Both the position numbers and the translations under genes were made by a program. A stretch of 64,000 nucleotides of DNA from Bradyrhizobiaceae bacterium (GTDB lineage Bacteria > Pseudomonadota > Alphaproteobacteria > Rhizobiales > Xanthobacteraceae): the NCBI GenBank assembly GCA_020853885.1, contig JADYXZ010000017.1:186001-250000 (forward strand), read 5' to 3'. Each line of letters opens with the position of its first letter. Position 1 is the first letter of the stretch. Below, piece after piece: positions 17,052 to 25,533 of the stretch. The notes below the pieces were generated by a model. The model was not told the DNA's origin. It saw only the letters and a program-made list of their open reading frames with translations, and ran no database searches.

Positions 17052-17240
17052 TCAGCGTTGCCGCGGCCGGTATTCGCCGGTCGCCGGATCGCGTTCGAGC
17101 GTTTCTCGCGGGCGCTCCATCGCACGCTCGCGGCGGATGCGCTCCAGTTCGTCGTTTGCCTTGCGCGCGGCGTTGGCGAGGAGCTTTGCGAGTCCAAGCG
17201 CGCCGAGCACTCCGGCAGCCCAGATGATAACCGGCGGCAT
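17052..17240 (-). CDS. Small membrane-anchored protein of unknown function
   Basis: A 62-residue protein: one hydrophobic N-terminal helix (about 4-23, VIIWAAGVLGALGLAKLL), then a highly charged Arg/Glu-rich tail with RERAMERPRETLERDP. An AGGAGG ribosome binding site lies just upstream. Similar small proteins with a helix and charged tail occur in Rhizobiales, as I recall, but none has a known role. It sits between the S49 peptidase gene and macA in a close-packed run. Confidence 0.7.
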   Translation of the reverse strand: MPPVIIWAAGVLGALGLAKLLANAARKANDELERIRRERAMERPRETLERDPATGEYRPRQR

Positions 17241-17274
17241 CTTGGCTCCTCCTTACCGCTGCATTACGGCTTCA

Positions 17275-18135
17275 TTACAAACCGTACCGCGACCACAAGA
17301 ACCGCGCCTCGATGGCGGTAATCAGCCTCGCCGCCCAGTCGGCATTTGCCTCCACGCCGATGCCGGGTGCGCGCCGCCCGAGCCAGCTCGTCGGCGGCGC
17401 GATCAGCCGGATGATGACGTTCTTGCCGAACCGCGAGCGCAGCGTGCCGCGCAGGTCGCCGAGCCCGTCGACAAGACCGAGCTTCTCCGCTTCGGCGCCG
17501 GTCCAGAACTCGCCGGAGAAAAGTTTCTTCTCCGGTCCTTTGAGTTTCTTGCCGCGCCGTTCTTTCACCAGCGAAATGAATAGCGCATGAATGTCCTTCT
17601 GCACCGCTTTCAGCCGCTCGATGTCATCTTCCTTCTCCGGCTGGAACGGGTCGAGCATCATCTTCTTCTCGCCGGCGGTATAGACGCGGCGATCGACGCC
17701 GATCTTCTTGATCAGCTTGTCGAACCCGAAGCTTGCGCTGATGACGCCGATCGAGCCGACGATCGACGACGAGTCGACGAAGATCTCGTCCGCCGCGGTC
17801 GCGATCATGTAGCCGCCCGACGCCGCCACGTCCTCGACGAACACGAGCACTTTTTTCTTGTTCTCGTCGGCGAGCTGGCGAATGCGCTGATGGATGAGAT
17901 GCGACTGCACCGCCGACCCGCCCGGCGAATTGATGATGAGCGCGACCGCCTTCGCCGGCTTGATCGAGAACGCGCGCTCGAGCGTCTTCGAGACGGTGGC
18001 GAGCGTAATGCCCGGTGACAGCGGCGTCGTGTAGCCGATGACGCCGGTCAGCCGCACCACGGGCACGAAAGCGGCGCCGCGGCGGAAGCGGAGCGGGAGG
18101 AGGTTGGTCAGTCGCTGCAGGAAGGTCTGTGCCAT
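17275..18135 (-). CDS. S49 family serine peptidase (SppA/SohB-like)
   Basis: Signal-peptide-peptidase-like enzyme of 286 residues, the short single-domain form. The catalytic serine is S106 in EDVAASGGYM, and the general-base lysine is in LIKKIGV (about 143-144). SPGGSAVQ at 70-77 matches the oxyanion region. There is no strong N-terminal membrane helix, so it may be cytoplasmic or peripherally bound, unlike typical SppA. It likely degrades cleaved signal peptides or abnormal membrane proteins; this is inferred from the family. Confidence 0.9.
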   Translation of the reverse strand: MAQTFLQRLTNLLPLRFRRGAAFVPVVRLTGVIGYTTPLSPGITLATVSKTLERAFSIKPAKAVALIINSPGGSAVQSHLIHQRIRQLADENKKKVLVFVEDVAASGGYMIATAADEIFVDSSSIVGSIGVISASFGFDKLIKKIGVDRRVYTAGEKKMMLDPFQPEKEDDIERLKAVQKDIHALFISLVKERRGKKLKGPEKKLFSGEFWTGAEAEKLGLVDGLGDLRGTLRSRFGKNVIIRLIAPPTSWLGRRAPGIGVEANADWAARLITAIEARFLWSRYGL

Positions 18136-18216
18136 TGCGGATTCCGTTGGCCCCCGGATGTCACATTTGGGGAACGCCTAGCCCAAGCGGCTGCGGAAGG
18201 CCATCACATACGCGTG

Positions 18217-18999
18217 TCAGGCGGCATCGAGCGCCGCCGCCCCGCGCAATACCGCCTCCGCCGCGTGCGTCGGCTGCCCGTCCTCGCCGTTCAGCACGAA
18301 GGGAGGGTGGAACGCGAGTGGTGTCCGCTTGCCTTTCTGCCCCCGCACGATCACCCGGATTGCCGGCCCGCGGCCGTTGGCGTGGATCGGGATCAGTTCG
18401 ATCGCCCCGAAGCGGTTTTCCATGGCTTCGAGGATCTTTGCGATCTTTTCCGGCCGGTGGATGAGCACGATGCGGCCGGTCCCCCGCAACAGCCGGTCGG
18501 CGGCGGCGATCCATTGCTCGAGGTCGGTCTCCGGCGCCGCATGTGCGCGCCGCCGCCGCGGATCGGGCGACGGGCGGTGCTGCGCCGGATCGTTGAACGG
18601 CGGGTTCAGGATGACGAGATCGGCGCTCGCCGCCGCCGGCTTCGCCGGCCCGCCGCGCCGGGCAAGCTTCTCGACCTCGGTCTGCACGGCGCTCACCCGT
18701 TCGCCGTAGCCGTTGCGCTCGGCGTTCGCCGCGGCGAGGCGCACGAGCTCGGGGTCGCTGTCGACCAGCGTCACATAGCGCGCCGCACTTCGCACCAGAA
18801 GCGAGAGGCCGGCGGTGCCGATGCCGGCTCCGAGATCGACCGCGTTCGTCGCCCGTGCCGCCGCCGCCGCCAGCAGGATCGCGTCGTGTCCGGCGCGATG
18901 CCCGCGCGCCGGCTGCATGAGCTTCAGCCTGCCGCCAAGCACCGCGTCATCGGTGGTCGCGAAGGGAAACGTCTGCACCTCAGCCGGACGTGAGTGCAT
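18217..18999 (-). CDS. tRNA1(Val) A37 N6-methyltransferase-like (TrmN6)
   Basis: SAM-dependent methyltransferase of 260 residues. The N-terminus TTDDAVLGGRLKLMQP and HRAGHDAILLAAA is typical of TrmN6/YfiC relatives. The SAM motif is VDLGAGIGTAGLSL, and NPPFND is the catalytic motif of N6-adenine methyltransferases. The expected substrate is A37 of tRNA-Val, but family members vary. Its start overlaps the end of the DUF2007 gene by 20 bases. Confidence 0.87.
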   Translation of the reverse strand: MHSRPAEVQTFPFATTDDAVLGGRLKLMQPARGHRAGHDAILLAAAAARATNAVDLGAGIGTAGLSLLVRSAARYVTLVDSDPELVRLAAANAERNGYGERVSAVQTEVEKLARRGGPAKPAAASADLVILNPPFNDPAQHRPSPDPRRRRAHAAPETDLEQWIAAADRLLRGTGRIVLIHRPEKIAKILEAMENRFGAIELIPIHANGRGPAIRVIVRGQKGKRTPLAFHPPFVLNGEDGQPTHAAEAVLRGAAALDAA

Positions 19000-19204
19000 G
19001 TCCGAGCCCCGCGTCGGAGAGGATGCGCCTTGCCTTGCCGAGATCGCCGTCCGGTACGAGCACCCGCCGCGGCAGGACGCCGAGCGAGCCTTCCATCACG
19101 CTCATGTAGCGGTCCGCGACCATGCACTCGATCCCCGCCCCGCCGAGCAGCGCCTCAACCGCGGAGATCAGCACCGCGTCGTTGGTGCGCAGGAGCTCGG
19201 TCAT
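18980..19204 (-). CDS. DUF2007 domain protein
   Basis: A 74-residue protein of the DUF2007 (GlnB-like fold) family: MTELLRTNDAVLISAVEALL, then AGIECMVADRYMSVMEG and a C-terminal RRVLVPDGDLGKARRILSDAG. Such proteins are thought to bind a small ligand or sit on signalling partners, without firm evidence. The ATG overlaps the stop of the glycosyltransferase gene (ATGA), and its end overlaps the TrmN6-like gene, so the three are translationally coupled. Confidence 0.88.
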   Translation of the reverse strand: MTELLRTNDAVLISAVEALLGGAGIECMVADRYMSVMEGSLGVLPRRVLVPDGDLGKARRILSDAGLGHALTSG

Positions 19205-20217
19205 GAGGCTCCGCTGCGTCGTTCGACGTGGTAGGGCGCGCGATGCGCGAGATACGCCAGCCGCTTCATCTCCCGCCGGCCGCGCGTGACCGTATCGAGA
19301 ATGAGTCCGGCGACGAGCGCGAGCAACGCGGCCAGCATCATGCCGGTGGCGAGGATCGCCGTCGGGATGCGCGGCACCAGTCCGGTTTCCAGATAGGTCT
19401 GGATGACCGGTACCGCGAGCACGATCGAGAGCCCCGCAAGCAGGAGCGCGATCAATCCAAAGAACTGCAGCGGCCGCTCCGTCCGATAGAGGCGCTGGAT
19501 CGTCCATGAAATGCGCAGGCCGTCGCGCCACGTGCTGAGCTTCGACGCCGAGCCCGCCGGCCGCGAGAAATAGGGCGTCGTCACTTCGCTGACCGGCATA
19601 TCGAGTTCGAGCGCGTGGATCGTCAGCTCCGTCTCGATCTCGAAGCCGGTCGACAGCGCGGGAAACGACTTCACGAAGCGCCGCGAGAAGGCGCGATAGC
19701 CGGACAGGATGTCGGTGAAGGCGCTGCCGAAGATGCTGGCGACAAACCAGGTGAACAGCGCGTTGCCCGAACGGTGCCCGCGCCGGTACGCGGCCTGTTC
19801 CTGATCGGCGCGCGTGCCGACCACCATGTCGAGATTCTCGGCGATCAGCTTCTCCACCATGCGCGGCGCGCTCGGCGCGTCGTAGGTCGCATCGCCGTCG
19901 ACCAGGACATAGATGTCCGCGTCGATGTCGGCGAACATCCGCCGCACGACGTGGCCCTTGCCCTGCCGCGTCTCGTTGCCGACGATCGCGCCTGCCGCGC
20001 GGGCGACTTCCGACGTCCGGTCCGACGAGTTGTTGTCATAGACGTGGATGACGGCGGTCGGCAGCGCCTCGCGGAAGCCTTCGATCACCTTCGCGATTGC
20101 CACTTCTTCATTATAGCAGGGCACAAGCACCGCGATCCTGCGGCCTGCGAATGCCGGCTCAGCGGCGGAATCGCTGGGCGTCAATGCGCGCGCGGCATTT
20201 CGGCTGGTCACGTTCAT
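19201..20217 (-). CDS. Glycosyltransferase family 2, membrane-anchored
   Basis: A 338-residue GT2 enzyme of the dolichol-phosphate-mannose-synthase-like kind. The GT-A domain starts with IAVLVPCYNEE, carries the DXD-like metal site in VLVDGDATYD, and continues through LSGYRAFSRRF and FEIETELTIHALE. Two membrane helices follow (about 250-270 and 285-310). It probably transfers a sugar to a polyprenyl-phosphate carrier, which fits the polyprenyl diphosphate synthase gene divergent from it; this is inference. The ATG at 20217 is chosen over a leader starting at 20250. Confidence 0.88.
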   Translation of the reverse strand: MNVTSRNAARALTPSDSAAEPAFAGRRIAVLVPCYNEEVAIAKVIEGFREALPTAVIHVYDNNSSDRTSEVARAAGAIVGNETRQGKGHVVRRMFADIDADIYVLVDGDATYDAPSAPRMVEKLIAENLDMVVGTRADQEQAAYRRGHRSGNALFTWFVASIFGSAFTDILSGYRAFSRRFVKSFPALSTGFEIETELTIHALELDMPVSEVTTPYFSRPAGSASKLSTWRDGLRISWTIQRLYRTERPLQFFGLIALLLAGLSIVLAVPVIQTYLETGLVPRIPTAILATGMMLAALLALVAGLILDTVTRGRREMKRLAYLAHRAPYHVERRSGAS

Positions 20218-20358
20218 GCTCCTATTGTAGCTGGAAATCCCCCGCGCCAAAGCCGCGGCATGCGGCCCCTCGCGCCGCCGGCCGGCGATGCTAAACCCTT
20301 TGCCTTGCCGTCGAGTTCCGGCCTTTCTAAGCTATCTGCCGAATATTGGAGCAAATCC

Positions 20359-21369
20359 GTGGCCGTCGTTCTCCCGTTCGAATCCCAGCCCGAGCCCTCG
20401 ATCGAGCGGCTCTCCGCGCTCACGCAAGCGGATATGGAGCGGGTGAACGCGCTGATTCTGTCGCGCACGGGCTCGGAAGTGACCATGATCCCCGAGGTCG
20501 CGAACCACCTGATCTCCTCGGGCGGCAAGCGGCTGCGGCCGGTCCTGACGCTGGCGACCGCGGCCCTCACCGGCTATTCGGGCGCCGGCCATATCCGGCT
20601 CGCCGCCGCGGTCGAGTTCATGCACACGGCGACCCTGCTGCACGACGACGTGGTGGACGAGAGCGAGCTGCGCCGCGGCAAGGCGGCGGCCCGCATGCTC
20701 TGGGGCAACGAGGCGTCGGTGCTCGTCGGCGACTTCCTGCTTGGCCAGGCGTTCAAGATGATGGTCGAGGTCGGCAGCCTGCGCGCGCTGGAAATTCTTT
20801 CCTCTGCCGCCGCGGTGATCGCCGAGGGCGAGGTGATGCAGCTCGCCGCCGCGAAGAAGCTCGACACCACCGAAGACGCCTACCTCACGGTCATCCGCGG
20901 CAAGACCGCCGAGCTGTTTGCCGCCGCCTGCGAGGTCGGGCCGGTGCTCGCGGCGCGCAGCAATGCCGAGCAGGCGGCCTGCCGCTCCTTCGGCATGAAC
21001 CTCGGCGTCGCCTTCCAGCTCGTCGATGACGCGCTCGACTACGGCGGCAGCAAGGCACGGCTCGGCAAGAACGTCGGCGACGACTTTCGAGAAGGCAAGA
21101 TCACGCTGCCGGTCATCCTCGCCTTCCGCCGCGGCAGCGCCGATGAGCGCGAGTTCTGGCGCGCGGCGCTGGAGAAGGGCAGCAACGCCGACGCCGATCT
21201 CGAACGCGCGATCGGCCTGCTCGCGCGCCACGGCGCGCTCGACGACACGATCGACCGCGCCCGCCATTACGGCGCCATCGCCAAGGACGCGCTCGCGCTG
21301 TTCCCCGAGAGCGAAGCCAAGCGGGCGCTGCTCGAAGTCGTGGATTTCTGCGTCGCCCGCGCGCACTAA
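20359..21369 (+). CDS. Long-chain polyprenyl diphosphate synthase (octaprenyl-type)
   Basis: All-trans polyprenyl synthase of 336 residues that extends farnesyl or geranylgeranyl diphosphate, providing the side chain of ubiquinone. The first aspartate-rich motif is DDVVD (96-100) and the second DDALD (223-227); GGKRLRP at about 55-61 binds isopentenyl diphosphate. The GTG start at 20359 follows a GGAG about eight bases earlier. Nothing upstream in this frame looks like protein, since that stretch is antisense to the glycosyltransferase gene. Chain length is not readable from sequence. Confidence 0.92.
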   Translation: MAVVLPFESQPEPSIERLSALTQADMERVNALILSRTGSEVTMIPEVANHLISSGGKRLRPVLTLATAALTGYSGAGHIRLAAAVEFMHTATLLHDDVVDESELRRGKAAARMLWGNEASVLVGDFLLGQAFKMMVEVGSLRALEILSSAAAVIAEGEVMQLAAAKKLDTTEDAYLTVIRGKTAELFAAACEVGPVLAARSNAEQAACRSFGMNLGVAFQLVDDALDYGGSKARLGKNVGDDFREGKITLPVILAFRRGSADEREFWRAALEKGSNADADLERAIGLLARHGALDDTIDRARHYGAIAKDALALFPESEAKRALLEVVDFCVARAH

Positions 21370-21400
21370 CGTATCCATTTGGAGCGCGAATTTCTCAGTT

Positions 21401-21500
21401 CTCCCTCATGGCCGGGCCGGCGCGGAGCGCCGTGACCCGGCCATCCAGAGCTGTTCGATCGATTGTCTGGATGCGCGGGTCAAGCCCGCGCATGAGGGAA
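21401..21500. repeat. Palindromic repeat, family D (copy 1)
   Basis: Inverted pair with outer arms CTCCCTCATGGCCGGG and CCCGCGCATGAGGGA. The inner part has GCCGGGCC...GACCCGGCC and ATGCGCGGGTCAAGCCCGCGCAT. It lies between the convergent ends of the polyprenyl synthase gene and ispE, and could help terminate both. Confidence 0.75.
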
Positions 21501-21518
21501 GGGTTCGTCGTCGCTGAA

Positions 21519-22385
21519 CTAGGCGATCGTTGTCGCAGCCACCCACCACGCCGGTCGGCGCTTCGCGATCTTCGCCGCGGCGCGCTTGGCGAGGCTCGCA
21601 TTGTCATAGAGCGCGAACGTCGCCGAGCCCGAACCGGTCATGCGCACGATCCGCGCATCGCTCTCTGCGAGCAGATCCTTAACCTCCGCGATCACCGGCG
21701 CGACGAGCCGAGCCGCGAGCTCGAGATCGTTTGTCTCGTTTGAGAGATAGGAGAAGAGCGCCTCGCGTTCGCGCGGGATTTCCGTCTCGGCATAACGCGT
21801 CCTGCGCCGCGGCCCGGCAACGAGCGTGAAATGTCCGAACACATCTTTTGTGGCGAGCGGCACGCCCGGAAAGACAAGCACCGCATCGAGTTTCGGCAGC
21901 GCGATCGGGCCGGAAAGAATTTCGCCGATCCCGTGCATCAGCCGCGCCCTCGGGTCGAGACAGACCGGAACATCGGCGCCGACCGCAAGTGCCGCGTCGA
22001 ACAGGCGTTGGTCATCAGCCGGCAGATCGTTTGCCTTTGCGATCAGCCGCAACGCGGCCGCTGCATCCGACGATCCGCCGCCGAGGCCCGCGCCCGCCGG
22101 CAAGCGTTTCGTGAGGGAAAAACGCCCAAATTTTAGTCGTTCGATCCGCTCCTGTGCCGCCCGCGCGGCGCGCAGCACGAGATTGTCGCTGAGGTTCCCG
22201 GCGCCCACGGCCATCGGCCCCTCGACGGCGAGATCGAGTGCAGGACCCATGTCCAGCGACAGCGCATCGCCGACCGCCGCAAATGCAACGAGGCTCGACA
22301 ATTCGTGATACCCGTCCGCCCGCTTCGCGAGGATGCCGAGCGTCAGGTTGATCTTGGCGGGAGCTTGGTCTTCGAGGAGAGTCAT
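21519..22385 (-). CDS. ispE: 4-diphosphocytidyl-2-C-methyl-D-erythritol kinase
   Basis: GHMP kinase of the MEP isoprenoid pathway, phosphorylating CDP-methylerythritol; 288 residues. The N-terminal APAKINLTLGILAKRADGYHEL and the glycine-rich ATP loop PAGAGLGGGSSDAAA are diagnostic, and GADVPVCL and RMTGSGSATFALY complete the fold. The start at 22385 (MTLLEDQAPAKINL) is preferred over one 27 codons earlier. The pathway's first gene, dxs, is also in this window (50867). Confidence 0.96.
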   Translation of the reverse strand: MTLLEDQAPAKINLTLGILAKRADGYHELSSLVAFAAVGDALSLDMGPALDLAVEGPMAVGAGNLSDNLVLRAARAAQERIERLKFGRFSLTKRLPAGAGLGGGSSDAAAALRLIAKANDLPADDQRLFDAALAVGADVPVCLDPRARLMHGIGEILSGPIALPKLDAVLVFPGVPLATKDVFGHFTLVAGPRRRTRYAETEIPREREALFSYLSNETNDLELAARLVAPVIAEVKDLLAESDARIVRMTGSGSATFALYDNASLAKRAAAKIAKRRPAWWVAATTIA

Positions 22386-22540
22386 CGTCGGTCCATACAG
22401 GGGGCGCGAGAATGACCGTCTCTTCGACACCCCGCAACCGAAGCCCTGTGTCCTTGCCCCTGCCATGAATCGGGGGCATGTTGGCGCCGGTCGCTTACCG
22501 GCATGCCGAGCGGCCGCAAGCGCCCTGCAGGAGATGCCAT

Positions 22541-24283
22541 TTGACCGGATCGTTGCTCCGTTTCCGTTTTATTGCCGCAACTGCGGCGGGTTTCTTCCTG
22601 GTTCCCGGCGTCTCCATCGCGAGCGGCGAAGCGCCCTCGGCCCGCGAGATCGCGCGTATCTCGCCCGCCGGCAATTATCTCGCCGCGCGCATCGCCGGCC
22701 AGTCGCGCGACATGGCGGCGGCGGCGGCCTACTACCGCGGCGCCCTGCGCGCCGATCCGAAGAATCCGGAGCTGGTTGAAAGCACCTTTCTGGTCGTGCT
22801 CGCGACCGGCGACGTCGAGGAGTCGTTTCCGCTTGCCGAGCGCCTGATCGGCTTCGAGCGCAGCCATCGCATGGCGCGGCTGGCGCTGGCGGCACGCGCG
22901 ATCAAGCGCAGCCAATGGGCGTCGGGCCGCAATCATCTGTCGTTGTCCGTGCGCGGACCGATCGCCGATCTCACGGCGACGCTCATGAGCTCGTGGACGC
23001 TCGCCGCGGCCGGCGATTTCAAGAATGCGGTCGCCAACATCGATCGCCTGCAGGGTCCGGACTGGTACGCTGCATTCAAGGACTTCCATGCGGGATTGAT
23101 GCTCGATTTCGCCGGCCAGCGCCGCGATGCCGGCGCGCGGCTGAAGCGCGCCTACGAGCAGGACAAGAATGCCATGCGCACGGTCGACGCCTACGGCCGC
23201 GGGCTCGCGCGCAGCGGCGACCGCAAAGGCGCGCTTGAAGTCTATGGAGAATTCGCCAAGGTCCTGCCCGACCACCCCTTGTTGGAAGAGGCGGTCGCCG
23301 ACATCAACGCCGGCCGCACGCCGGCCCCGCTCGTGCGCTCGCCGCAGGCGGGCGCAGCCGAGGTCCTGTTCGGCCTCGGCTCCGTTATCGGGCGCCAGGG
23401 CGGCGAGGATCTCGGGCTCGTCTATCTCAATCTCGCGCTGTATCTCGAACCCGAGCATCCGCTGGCGTTGCTCGCGCTCGGCGATCTCTACGAGGCGGTG
23501 AAGAAGCCGGAGCTTGCGATCGAAGCGTATGCGAGGATTCCCGAAAACTCGCCGCTCAAGCGCAACGCCGAAATCCAGCGCGCCCTCAACCTCGACTCGC
23601 TCGAACGCACGGACGAAGCCCGCGCGCGTCTCACCGAGCTGATCGCAAAGCATCCGAACGACATGGAGGCGATCATTGCGCTCGGCAATATTCTGCGCGC
23701 GCGCAAGCACTTCACGGATGCGATCGAGGTCTATTCGAAGGCGGTGGCGCTCGCGCCCCAGCCCGCGCGCGCGAACTGGACCTTGTTCTATTTCCGCGGG
23801 ATTTGTTACGAGCGCTCCAAGCAGTGGCCGCTCGCGGAAAAGGACTTCCAGAAGTCGCTCGAGCTCAATCCCGACCAGCCGCAGGTGCTGAACTATCTCG
23901 GCTATTCCTGGGTCGATCAGGGCATCAACCTCGATCAGGGTCTCGAGATGATCAAGAAGGCCGTCGAGCTGCGTCCGAAGGATGGCTACATCGTCGACAG
24001 CCTCGGCTGGGCCTATTACCGGCTCGGCCGCTTCGAGGATGCGGCGAAGGAGCTGGAGCGCGCCATCGAGCTGCGCCCCGAGGATCCCGTCATCAACGAT
24101 CACCTCGGCGATGCGTACTGGAAGGTCGGCCGCCATCTCGAGGCCCGGTTCCAGTGGCGGCACGCGCTCGACCTCAAGCCGGAGCCCGAGGACATCGTGA
24201 GGATCCAGGCCAAGCTGAGCGAAGGCATGAAGGAAGAGGGGCCCGCGTCTGCCGGCACGGAGCGGAAGGGCAACGGCGGCTGA
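22541..24283 (+). CDS. Tetratricopeptide repeat protein, exported or membrane-anchored
   Basis: A 580-residue protein with a hydrophobic N-terminal stretch (about 8-25, FIAATAAGFFLVPGVSIA) acting as signal peptide or anchor, followed by TPR units over most of the length. Clear units include AAYYRGALRADPKN, AEKDFQKSLELNPDQP, MIKKAVELRPKDGY and ELERAIELRPEDPV. It probably scaffolds a periplasmic or envelope complex. A TTG start at 22541 is chosen because GGAG lies about eight bases before it and the signal sequence follows directly; an in-frame ATG at 22478 would add 21 residues without hydrophobic character. A strong terminator follows. Confidence 0.88.
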   Translation: MTGSLLRFRFIAATAAGFFLVPGVSIASGEAPSAREIARISPAGNYLAARIAGQSRDMAAAAAYYRGALRADPKNPELVESTFLVVLATGDVEESFPLAERLIGFERSHRMARLALAARAIKRSQWASGRNHLSLSVRGPIADLTATLMSSWTLAAAGDFKNAVANIDRLQGPDWYAAFKDFHAGLMLDFAGQRRDAGARLKRAYEQDKNAMRTVDAYGRGLARSGDRKGALEVYGEFAKVLPDHPLLEEAVADINAGRTPAPLVRSPQAGAAEVLFGLGSVIGRQGGEDLGLVYLNLALYLEPEHPLALLALGDLYEAVKKPELAIEAYARIPENSPLKRNAEIQRALNLDSLERTDEARARLTELIAKHPNDMEAIIALGNILRARKHFTDAIEVYSKAVALAPQPARANWTLFYFRGICYERSKQWPLAEKDFQKSLELNPDQPQVLNYLGYSWVDQGINLDQGLEMIKKAVELRPKDGYIVDSLGWAYYRLGRFEDAAKELERAIELRPEDPVINDHLGDAYWKVGRHLEARFQWRHALDLKPEPEDIVRIQAKLSEGMKEEGPASAGTERKGNGG

Positions 24284-24320
24284 TCGCGCCGCTCAGTTTG
24301 CCTGCAAGTTCTCGCTAATA

Positions 24321-24347
24321 AAAAAGGCGCCCGCGGGCGCCTTTCTT
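24321..24347. terminator. Bidirectional rho-independent terminator
   Basis: Near-perfect hairpin AAAGGCGCCCGCGGGCGCCTTT, with an A-run on its left and TTTCTT on its right. It serves the TPR gene on the plus strand and the gene at 24368 on the minus strand. Confidence 0.85.
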
Positions 24348-24367
24348 CGTTCAAGCAATCTGCAGTC

Positions 24368-24790
24368 TCAGTTGCGTTCGGCGCGTTCGCCCATGCCGCG
24401 GATCGTAAGATCGCACCAGCGGGTTGCACCTTCGGCGATCCGGTACTGTCCCGCCCGGCGCTCGGTCATGCGATAGCAGCCTTCGCTGCCGCCGTTGAGA
24501 TTGTTCCAGCGGATGCAGACGTTGCCGCCCTCGGCGTGGACGCGGCCCTGATCCTGCTGAACCGCGGCATCGTCGCCCGCCGTTGCCAGCCGGTAGGCCG
24601 CCGTCGCCGCCCCCGAACGCGTGTAGCTCGCCTCGCCGCGCGTGCCGTCGACGCAGGCAAACGTGAACTTCTGCCCCGCCAGCAACTGATGCGCTTCCTC
24701 GCCGCTCAGGATGCGGTCGGCGAGCGCCGGAGCCGCAACAGCCGACGCCGCGACGGCGGCCGCCGCGAAAATTCGAATGCTTTTGTACAA
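24368..24790 (-). CDS. Secreted Cys-containing protein, paralogue 1
   Basis: A 140-residue protein with a cleavable signal peptide (YKSIRIFAAAAVAASAVAAPALA). The mature part begins DRILSGEEAHQLLAGQKFTF and contains cysteines in ACVDGT, NVCIRW, EGCYRM and RWCDLTI, possibly two disulfides. A TTG start at 24790 is chosen because AGGGAGA precedes it and the signal peptide begins at once; an ATG at 24835 would add 15 basic residues. It resembles the next gene: AGQKFTFACVDGT here, AGKQFSYVCFDGT there. I do not recognise a named family. Likely periplasmic. Confidence 0.75.
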   Translation of the reverse strand: MYKSIRIFAAAAVAASAVAAPALADRILSGEEAHQLLAGQKFTFACVDGTRGEASYTRSGAATAAYRLATAGDDAAVQQDQGRVHAEGGNVCIRWNNLNGGSEGCYRMTERRAGQYRIAEGATRWCDLTIRGMGERAERN

Positions 24791-24993
24791 GACACTCTCC
24801 CTACGTGATCGCGAAGCCGGCGGGGCGCGTCGCATTGCAACGTGGCGCAATTGCGACCCGCACCCAAAATTCAGTTAAGCACAGGACAGGATGTCGCAGT
24901 TCGACTTCACGGCGTTGATGCTTGCGAATGCAGGATTAACCCTAACCCGCGCATAGCGCGTTCAGAGACTCGAAATGCGGAATTTGCGGGTGA

Positions 24994-25455
24994 TCAGGGA
25001 ATCGCGTTCGCGAGGCTGCCGCGCAATTGCAGCTGCGGCGCGCGGCGCCGTGCTGCGACCTGCGTGAGCGAGCCGCGTTCGAACTCGCAGTACATGAAGC
25101 TCATGCCGGAAACCGAGCCGCGGAAGCTCGTCTCGCTCGTCTTCGCGAGATTGAAGCAGGGCTGGAACGGAAGTCCGCGCAGGTTCGCGCACACGCGCTC
25201 CTCCTGCACGAACAGCGTGCCGGCGGGCAGCCGCATGTATCGCGTCTCGCCGCGGCCCATCGGCTTGATCGTGCCGATCGCCGAGCCGTCGGCGAAAATT
25301 TTGCCCGAGCCCTCGGTGCCGTCGAAGCAGACGTAGCTGAACTGTTTGCCCGCCACGAACTTCGTCGCCGTGGAGGCGTTCATGAGCTCTTGGCCGGATG
25401 CGGAAGAGCCGGCGGCGAAAACCAGGGCGAAGGCAACGAGACGCGCACAGTGCAT
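24994..25455 (-). CDS. Secreted Cys-containing protein, paralogue 2
   Basis: A 153-residue protein with a signal peptide (about 1-21, ending GSSASGQ). The mature part has the shared motif TATKFVAGKQFSYVCFDGTEG, then cysteines in ERVCANL, FQPCFN and MYCEFERG. The C-terminus is basic. A GGGGGTGG stretch lies just upstream of the ATG. It is a diverged paralogue of the product at 24368, in the same orientation, about 200 bases upstream. Function unknown. The region between the pair (24791-24993) shows no gene or clear hairpin. Confidence 0.75.
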   Translation of the reverse strand: MHCARLVAFALVFAAGSSASGQELMNASTATKFVAGKQFSYVCFDGTEGSGKIFADGSAIGTIKPMGRGETRYMRLPAGTLFVQEERVCANLRGLPFQPCFNLAKTSETSFRGSVSGMSFMYCEFERGSLTQVAARRRAPQLQLRGSLANAIP

Positions 25456-25533
25456 GGACAACCACCCCCGAACTCGGGGTCTAAGGTGCCCATGTAGCGC
25501 AGGTATTTGTCAAGGCTCCGTTAACCGTAATCG

